Origin: Hericium rajendrae
Taxonomy: Eukaryota; Basidiomycota; Agaricomycetes; Russulales; Hericiaceae
Assembly (NCBI GenBank): GCA_033439255.1
Contig: CM065885.1
Location: 2,604,001 to 2,668,000 of the forward strand
Reading direction: 5' to 3'
DNA length: 64,000 nucleotides
Part shown: positions 57,518 through 64,000 of the stretch, piece by piece
Position numbering within the stretch: the first letter of the stretch is position 1
How the letters are laid out: the number at the start of each line of letters is the position of its first letter
Position numbers and translations under genes: made by a program
Notes under the pieces: generated by a model
Told to the model about the DNA's origin: nothing
Seen by the model: only the letters and a program-made list of their open reading frames with translations
Databases searched by the model: none

Positions 57518-59010
57518 ATGGTTGTGAAACAGTGCCATCAGTGCCGCACGCAAGAAGAGGCTGGAAGACCTCCCTTGAAGATCTGCTCGGGCTGCAAGAT
57601 AGTGTACTACTGCGTGCGTCGTTCTCTGGATACCCTCAGTTGCGCTCAAGCGCGCCACTACCTTCCGGACAGAGCGCAAACTGCCAGAACAAACATTGGA
57701 AAGTGCACAAGCTGTTCTGCAAGCCCCACGCGAACGAAGACCTGCGCCGCATGGGCGAGTCGCTCGCGATCACGCGCCTCGGCATCGTCGCCCGCGATTT
57801 CAACGCGCCGCCAATCCAGGACGAGAACACCATCATCCTTACCTCCATCCCCGAGTCCTTCTATGAGGGCCCAGCCGCGCCGGGCGGGCACACCGAGTGT
57901 GTATTCACCGCGGGGTTGAAGGAGGCCATCCTTGGGCAGCCCTGCTTCCCGCGCCCCATGCCGTCGCCCAAGGCACCCGCACACCGCCTGGCGGCCGTTC
58001 CAGGCGCGGGCATCGGGATGTATGCGACGCGGCCGTTCGTCGCAGGGGAGATCATCTTTGCAGAGCGCGCGCTGCTGGTGACGTCCCGCATGATCTTTCC
58101 GATGACAGAGATGCCGCCCGGGGCCCCCCAGACGCAAGAGGCGCGGACACAGCATGCGTTGGACGACTCCGAGCAGCTGAAGCAGGCCGCCCTGGCGCGC
58201 ATGCCGCCCGCGAAGCAGGCGGCGTACCGTGCGCTCGCAAACTCACATCTGCATGACGGTTCAGGTCCGTTGCTCGGCATACGGCGCACGAACGCATGGG
58301 CCATCGAGCCGTACGCCTGGCGGCGGATCATGCCCACACGCCCCGAAGGCAAGGAGCCGCAATACGGAGGCGTCTGCGAGGTGCTGTCGCGCATCAATCA
58401 CAGGTGCGATGTTCGTCTCTACTTTTCCTGTGCTAGTTGCTCAAGCACGCTCAGCTGCTCCCCGAACGCCGCAGTCGCGTTCCACATGCCGTCCTTCTCC
58501 TTCGTGCTTAGCGCACTCCGCGACATCCCCACGGGCGCGGAGATCACGAGCCCATACACGGCCGTCTGCGCGCCCGCTGCGACGCGCCAGCAGCGCTTGC
58601 AGCCGTACGGCTTCACGTGCACCTGCGCCGCGTGCGCCGCGCCTGCCTTTTCCGATGCGCGAAGGCGCGAGATCGAGGCGGCCCGCGCTGAGGGCGACGC
58701 CGGTGTCCGCGCGTGGATAGAAGACGCGTCGCTGCCCGACGACGCGCTGTCGCGTCGCAGTCTGCGCGTGCTGCAGCTCGTCGAGGAGGAGGGCGTGCAG
58801 ATCGCGCCGGCGTATGAAGAGCACCTTGCGCAGCTCGCGGCGGTGCATGCGGCTCTGGGCGAGAGGGAGGAATACCTGTCGGTGCGAAAGAAGATCCTGA
58901 AGTTGGACGCGGCCAAATGTGGTTACATGGGGGTCGCTGGCGCGGGGCTGCCTGAGATACCCGAGGCGCATTTGTTCTGGAGGAAACGGGCGCGTGCGCG
59001 TCAGCGGTGA
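56480..59010 (+). repeat. Inverted duplication block Q, right copy (with SET copy D)
   Basis: Pairs with 46075-48590 on the minus strand (SET copy C and its upstream DNA). On the right arm it lies between blocks P and R; on the left it lies outside R. The block order therefore differs between arms. Confidence 0.75.
57518..59010 (+). CDS. SET-MYND protein, copy D
   Basis: Exons 57518-57613, 57673-58403 and 58455-59010 give 460 residues. The MYND finger is CHQCRTQEEAG...[29 protein letters not shown]. SET blocks are GAGIGMYATRPFVAGEIIFA, LSRINHSCSPNAAVAFHMPS, LRDIPTGAEITSPYTAV and CTCAAC. The C-terminal helical region has LVEEEGVQIAPAYEEHLAQL and ends FWRKRARARQR. Intron positions equal those of copy C. 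It is a predicted protein lysine methyltransferase; the substrate is unknown. Upstream DNA is also shared with copy C. Confidence 0.92.
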
Positions 59011-59149
59011 GGGTGTTCGGCCTGCATTGGCGTTGGCAGTCGGACTGTAATGCACTCGATCTCTTGTGAATGATAGGTATTGGCTCACGATCGAGCACCT
59101 CTGCCCTTCGTAGCGCGAGCATCGACCGACGACACCTGCATGCAGCATT

Positions 59150-61301
59150 TCAATGAAAAGAAAAAACATATTAGATCTGAAAGCTGCATACCTTCCTAAA
59201 TCCGAGCCTGACAGTCAAATAGACGTTCGATAGACCTCCCAGCGGCGCGGACAATAGTACCCTACACATCAATCCACTGAATGCCACGTCCCAAAACCTA
59301 CGGCGCAGTTCGACATGAGCTATGAAGAGGTGAAAACGATGGCATACCTGACCTTAAAAAAAATTCAGTACCTTCTTGCTCCGAATCACGAAGTCGAGGT
59401 ACGTGGTACACTTGCTGAACGCGTGGAAGCATCGGGTGCAGACATCCGTCGTTCCACCACACAACGAGCAAGCTCCTCGGAAGGGTCGAGAGTTAGATGT
59501 GGGCTAGGTACTTTGTAAGCTTACTGGAGCTGAGAGCTCTTCCTGCGACAGCAGGTGCTCCACCTTAGGCTAGCAAGCAAGACGCCCGCCAGGATACTGA
59601 CGACTCCGACTTGGCAACGTTCGGAGGTCAAGATGGAATCTTGGGGCTGACAAGCTGACAGGCCCTTCAATGAATGCCCTCCATGTGGTGTACAGCGTCG
59701 AGATGGTGATGGTTATATGGGCGACCAAATAGGTTTGGCGGGAAAATCCCGGAGGACCGGCATCAAACCGGCATCACTCATTTCAATATTTTGCACCTCT
59801 GGCTTCTTGTCCGACTTGCAAGTCCACGTTCAGCATTCAACGCTCAACTTCGCAAATTGATCACTATCTAGTCGTGGCAAAAGCTATTCTGTAACTACAG
59901 CCTTTACAGGTAAGTGCAAAGTAATGCAGAGTCATTGAGCCCACTTCGCTCATCTCCACATTCATTCTCTCTCATGTTGTGTTACTAGTTTCGAGCTTTT
60001 CGCGCCTCCTACCATGAATTGGGTCATATGGTCTCCCAAGCAGCCATCTTTCCTAATTTCTCGACTTGCCAGAATCTCTGAGCTGTATAGCCCACACATC
60101 CGTCAAGTGTCGAACCTCGCCTCGTCGTCACAAACCGTAGACCACAATGGCAAGGCAGACCCGTTGCGCGCTCCTCATTCAGAAGAACCCTCAGTATGCA
60201 CTCCAAATTATTTCAGAACTGTGGTTATCGACTGTGTGTGCTGATATGCAATGTAGGGTGCTGCAAATGATATTGCGGGTGCTCGCTCAAGCATGCAGCT
60301 ACGAAAGAGGGGCAGATGGCTTCGGCCACCAAGTAGGACCATTACCACCCTTGATCCGAAGCGTCTCGACGCCGGGTGTTTCTTGGATGTTTCAGGCGCT
60401 GCCGCACCCCATATATGCACCTTATTTACGGAGGAGAACAAGGAAACTTCAGCGTCAGTTAGGCTGATGTACTACCAACAACATCACCGTGGCCACAGCG
60501 GCAAGTGGAGAAAGATACAACTTGCATTTCCTGCTGGAACGAATGGATTCTTATACTTTCACGACAACCCCGAGAACCCGTCACATTCGCAGCTACGCTT
60601 CCGCATCACAGAGGACAGCGACCCTACCAGTTTCTCCCGCGGTCGTGACCTCGTCTATGATAAGGGTTATTTGTGGTACCTGCCTGTCAGAGGCATCATC
60701 TCCCGGCCCTCAAATGACCCCTTGCTACGCCTCCTGGTCCGCGACAGGTTGATCAGCACCACGCTTGCCCCTGATTCTCGCAATTCGAACGCTTCGCACA
60801 TCAGACGAGTGAAACGGTTCATCAGCAGCTTGGATGAACCTTTCGTGCTCGACATTTCCCTCTTGTACATAAGAATGATGGTTGACATTGCAGGGCAGGA
60901 GCATGACTTCGTGTTCCGTCCGCCGCATAGGGCTTACTTTGAAGGCCGAGAAGTTAGACTTTATGATGGTAAACCTCACCTTTTATCTCCCATCTGCGTG
61001 GAAATGATGATGTTTGGCAGGAGGATCTGCCCTTTGCCGGTTCGAGCGATCAATACTTCCCGAGCACGCCGGCAAACACACCATAGTGATGCGCCTGTTG
61101 AAGATGCTGGACTCCCCGAAACTCGTCCCTGATCCTCCTCCGACTGTCAATGCGACGCTGCCGGCAGAGGGAGAGCTTTTTTCGAGGCGCGGTCGTGTGT
61201 GGCGTATGGATCTTGACAGGGACACAAAGATCGCCAGAGTCCTACGACTTCTGTATGATGCCGATGACGGAAAGGACGCCGATAGCCCTGTCAGACAATG
61301 A
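59150..61301 (+). repeat. Inverted duplication block R, right copy
   Basis: Pairs with 49161-51220 on the minus strand. Carries a short unidentified frame at 59315 and gene H. Confidence 0.75.
60014..61301 (+). CDS. Unknown family protein H (paralog of G)
   Basis: Starts MNWVIWSPKQPSFLISRLAR. The second exon, after an intron ending near 60294, reads LRKRGRWLRPPSRTITTLDP, then FLDVSGAAAPHICTLFTEEN, FLYFHDNPENPSHSQLRFRI, FSRGRDLVYDKGYLWYLPVR and FVLDISLLYIRMMVDIAG. An intron (about 60969-61020) splits the Gly codon of LYDG. The last exon reads GGSALCRFERSILPEHAGKH and ends with the stop at 61301. No known domain is recognised; the repeated hydrophobic strands and fixed Gly/Asp turns suggest a compact beta-rich fold (inference). 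The 3' exon is very well conserved with G. Confidence 0.7.
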
Positions 61302-61859
61302 ATATGTAGATTCTAGCCAACTTCACGGATCAGTACTGATAACGACAACAATTTCCCCTAAAACCTCCGTCTACCCATCCTGAACTTCCTTCTGGTTCCA
61401 CAATTGCTCCCCGGATTTACGAGCTCATTGTTCGCTCCACCATCGTCAGCCCTGAGAGCGCCATCCCGCTTAACCATCTCAACTGTCCTGCCGCTCCGCA
61501 GCATCTCGATAATCCGTGCACCGCTGACAATGTCGCAGGCAACATGGACAATAGCTGGCACGCGGGAGGGTGATGTCATCGCAAGGACGTTGAGCTCGGT
61601 GAGGGTGCGCCCGAGGTCTGGACTGGAGGTGTATGGCGTGCGCGATGCGGGAACACGGATGATGCCTGTTGGGAATAGACGAGGCGAACATGCAGCGCGA
61701 GAAAAAAGGGCTGTAAATTATCTCCTTACTTTTGGTTCCGATCTAACTGCACATATGTCGGGAGGGTAGAATTCAGTGGCGAACGTACGATGCAGAGGCC
61801 AGCACGAACTGAAGCCTGGTCTTACTGCCATTGCTCTGCGTATTGTCAGCTTCACTAAT

Positions 61860-63095
61860 CTCAATGGTCGCTCGCGAACACGAACCTCGGCACCTTCGTG
61901 CGCGATCCCTTCAAGCCCCTTCAGAGAGAGGACATGATCATCGTCACCTCCATCCCCAACGCCTTATACGAGGGCCCGAACGCTCCGGGCGGGTGCACCG
62001 AATGCGTGTTCATCGCAGGCCTGAAAGAGGCCGTACTCGCCCAGCCCGGCTTCCCGCGCCCCGTGCCGTCGCCCACGGCACCCGCGCATCGCCTGGTGGC
62101 TGTCTCAGGGGGATGTACGCGACACGGCCGCTCGTCGCAGGGGAGATCATCTTCGCAAAGCGCGCTCTGCTGCTGACATCCCGCTTGATCTTCACGATGA
62201 TGGAGATGCTGCCTGGGGCCGTCCAGATGGAGGAGGCTTGGAGACAGCATGCGCTGGATGACTGCGAGCAACTGTTGCAGGTCACCATGTCGCGCATGCC
62301 GCCTGCGACACTAGCCGCGTACCGCGCACTGGCGAACTCGTACGAGCGCTACAGCTGTGGGCCGCTGCTTGGCGTACAGCGCACAGACATGTGGGGCATC
62401 GAGCCGTACGCCTGGCGGCGGATTATCCCCACGTTCCCCGACAACAAGGAGCTCCGCTACGGCGGCGTCTGCGAGATGCTGTCGCGCGTCAACCACAGGT
62501 GCGATGCCTGTCTCTACTTTTCCTGTGCTGGTTGCTGAAGCACTCCCCGAATGCCGCGGTCGCGTTCCACATTCCGTCCTTCTCCTTCGTGCGCAGCGCG
62601 CTCCGCGACATCCCCACGGGCGCGGAGATCATGAGCCCGTCCACGGCCGTCTGCGCGCCCGCCGCGACGCGCCAGCAGCGCTTGCAGCCGTACGGCTTCA
62701 CGTGCACCTGCGCCGCGTGCGCCGCGCCCGCCTTTTCCGATGCGCGAAGGCGGGAGATCGAGGCGGCCCGCGCTGAGGGCGAGGCGGGTATCCGCGCGTG
62801 GATAGAAGACGCGTCTCTGCCCGACGACGCGCTGTCGCGCCGCAGTCTGCGCGTGCTGCAGCTCGTCGAGGAGGAAGGCGTGCAGATCGCGCCGGCGTAT
62901 GAAGAGCACCTTGCCCAGCTCGCGGCGGTGCATGCGGCTCTGGGCGAGAGGGAGGAGTACCTGGCGGTGCGGAAGAAGGCTCTACAGTTGGATGGGGTCA
63001 AGGGTGGTCACATGGGGGTCGCTGGCGCGGGGCTGCCTGAGATGCCCGAGGCGCATTTGTTCTGGAGGAAGTGGGCACGGGTGCGTCAGCGGTAG
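61860..63095 (+). pseudogene. SET-MYND copy E, decayed
   Basis: Closest to copies C and D but broken in at least three ways. The MYND exon is missing; similarity starts at SLANTNLGTFVRDPFKPLQR. A 10-bp deletion near 62110, in the GAGIGMYATR motif, shifts the frame. A second 10-bp deletion near 62541 (aligned with GCTCAGCTGC of copy D) removes the intron acceptor and the Ser-Cys of the catalytic NHSC motif. The third part stays open to 63095 (LVEEEGVQIAPAYEEHLAQL, ending FWRKWARVRQR), so decay is recent. Confidence 0.85.
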
Positions 63096-63324
63096 GCGAC
63101 ATTGGCTATCAGCCTCGAATTCGACTGATTGCATGGAATGATGAACGATGTCTGGTCGTATCGGCGAAAGTGCTGAATGGCCATTCCCACAGCCTACACA
63201 ATGCAGACAGGTAGATAACAGTTGTACTATCGTTTACATGAAACATATATATTTATTCGAGAATATCAGACGCATAGTATCTACTTCGGAATCCTTCTAA
63301 TCTTTCAACCGGAAAATGAACACA

Positions 63325-64000
63325 TTACTGTGCCTTAGCCCGCAGCCGTTTCATCCAGAACTCCTGCTTCTCCGGCATCTCAGGCAGCAACTTGACAAGT
63401 CGGCTTCCACCTAGAGGCAAAGACGTACTGGAAAGCGCCAACGCCTTCTTCCTCGACTGAAGATAGTTCTGTCTCTGCCCCAGCGCAGCATACGCCATAG
63501 CGATCACCCCTGCGTGCGCCCTGGCATACCACTCCGACTCTAATCCCTCTTCCTCTATGAGCCGCATCATGTCCTGACTCTTCTTGACCACATAGTCGTC
63601 TGTGAGTGTGGCATCACGGAGCCACTTGCGGACAGCCTCCTGAGGAACGGGATCGGTGGTCAAGATCGCGGCGCGGCGCGCATCGGAAATGCTGGGTGAA
63701 GAGCATGCTTTACAGGTGCAGACGAAGCCGTACGATGCGAGGGTTTGCTGGCGGGCCGCTGCTGGGATCTGCAGGTCGCAGTAGGCGACCGTGATCTCGG
63801 TGTCTGCTGGAATATCGCGCACGGCGGTGAGGACGAACGAGAAAGATGGCATGTGGAAGGACACATTTGCATTGGGGCTGCAGCTGAATCGACCAAGAAA
63901 TGTCAGCGCTGAATATTCAGGTATATCATGTCCTCGGGGAGAAACGCACTTGTGATTGATCCGTGACAGGACTTCGCAGACTCCGCTCATAGTTGTCTCA
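63325..64000 (-). CDS. SET-MYND protein, copy F (5' part off window)
   Basis: Two visible exons: 64000-63950 (SGVCEVLSRINH) and 63883-63325. The second gives CSPNANVSFHMPSFSFVLTA, VRDIPADTEITVAYCDL, a post-SET CTCKAC and a helical C-terminus ending FWMKRLRAKAQ. The splice makes NHN-C-SPN rather than NHS-C-SPN, because the donor-side exon ends AA instead of AG. It resembles copies A and B more than C-E and mirrors B across the duplication. The MYND finger and first SET half lie beyond the right edge. Confidence 0.85.
   Translation of the reverse strand, partial: ETTMSGVCEVLSRINHKCVSPRGHDIPEYSALTFLGRFSCSPNANVSFHMPSFSFVLTAVRDIPADTEITVAYCDLQIPAAARQQTLASYGFVCTCKACSSPSISDARRAAILTTDPVPQEAVRKWLRDATLTDDYVVKKSQDMMRLIEEEGLESEWYARAHAGVIAMAYAALGQRQNYLQSRKKALALSSTSLPLGGSRLVKLLPEMPEKQEFWMKRLRAKAQ

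Noticed and set aside
1-64000. tRNA or rRNA genes
   Set aside because: No B-box (GGTTCGAAYCC) with a matching A-box and no rRNA-like stretch was found by eye.

Overview
This window comes from a basidiomycete fungus, most likely an agaricomycete (Polyporales-like, by inference). Coding regions are cut by many ~45-70 bp introns with GTRNGT donors and CTNAY-type branch points. Proteins have typical agaricomycete architectures (DUF6535, FG-rich SAC3, expanded MYND/SET proteins), and a chromodomain Ty3/Gypsy element is present. Background is GC-rich with scattered AT-rich blocks, some lying inside genes.

Left part (1-18.6 kb), mostly conserved single-copy genes: SAC3 mRNA-export factor (minus, C-terminus off the left edge); the 9.5-kDa complex I subunit; a membrane DUF6535 protein whose C-terminal two thirds switch to AT-rich DNA; RRP45, an RNase PH-like exosome ring subunit, divergent from a PfkB-family sugar-kinase-like gene; and MAD1, the spindle checkpoint protein, divergent from a DUF262 (ParB/GmrSD-like) protein with a Gln-rich tail.

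Middle part (18.6-44 kb), accessory and repeat-rich: a SET-MYND gene with a one-base frameshift; a complete 7.1-kb chromodomain Ty3/Gypsy retrotransposon with 423-bp LTRs and a 5-bp target duplication, whose pol is split by one in-frame TGA; a long multi-exon transposase-like gene (D-D-E residues visible) with a premature TGA in its zinc ribbon; GC-rich low-complexity DNA flanked by AGCTATG-repeat tracts; perfect hairpins; and small unidentified genes.

Right part (44-64 kb): a large, rearranged inverted duplication. SET-MYND genes and a companion unknown family (G/H) occur in mirror order on either side of a core holding an F-box gene and a zinc-ribbon gene. The order is B(+) C(-) G(-) [truncated zinc-ribbon copy, F-box, intact zinc-ribbon gene] D(+) H(+) E(+, pseudogene) F(-, off the right edge). 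Six SET-MYND copies in one window indicate a local, still active birth-and-death gene family. No tRNA, rRNA or CRISPR was seen.
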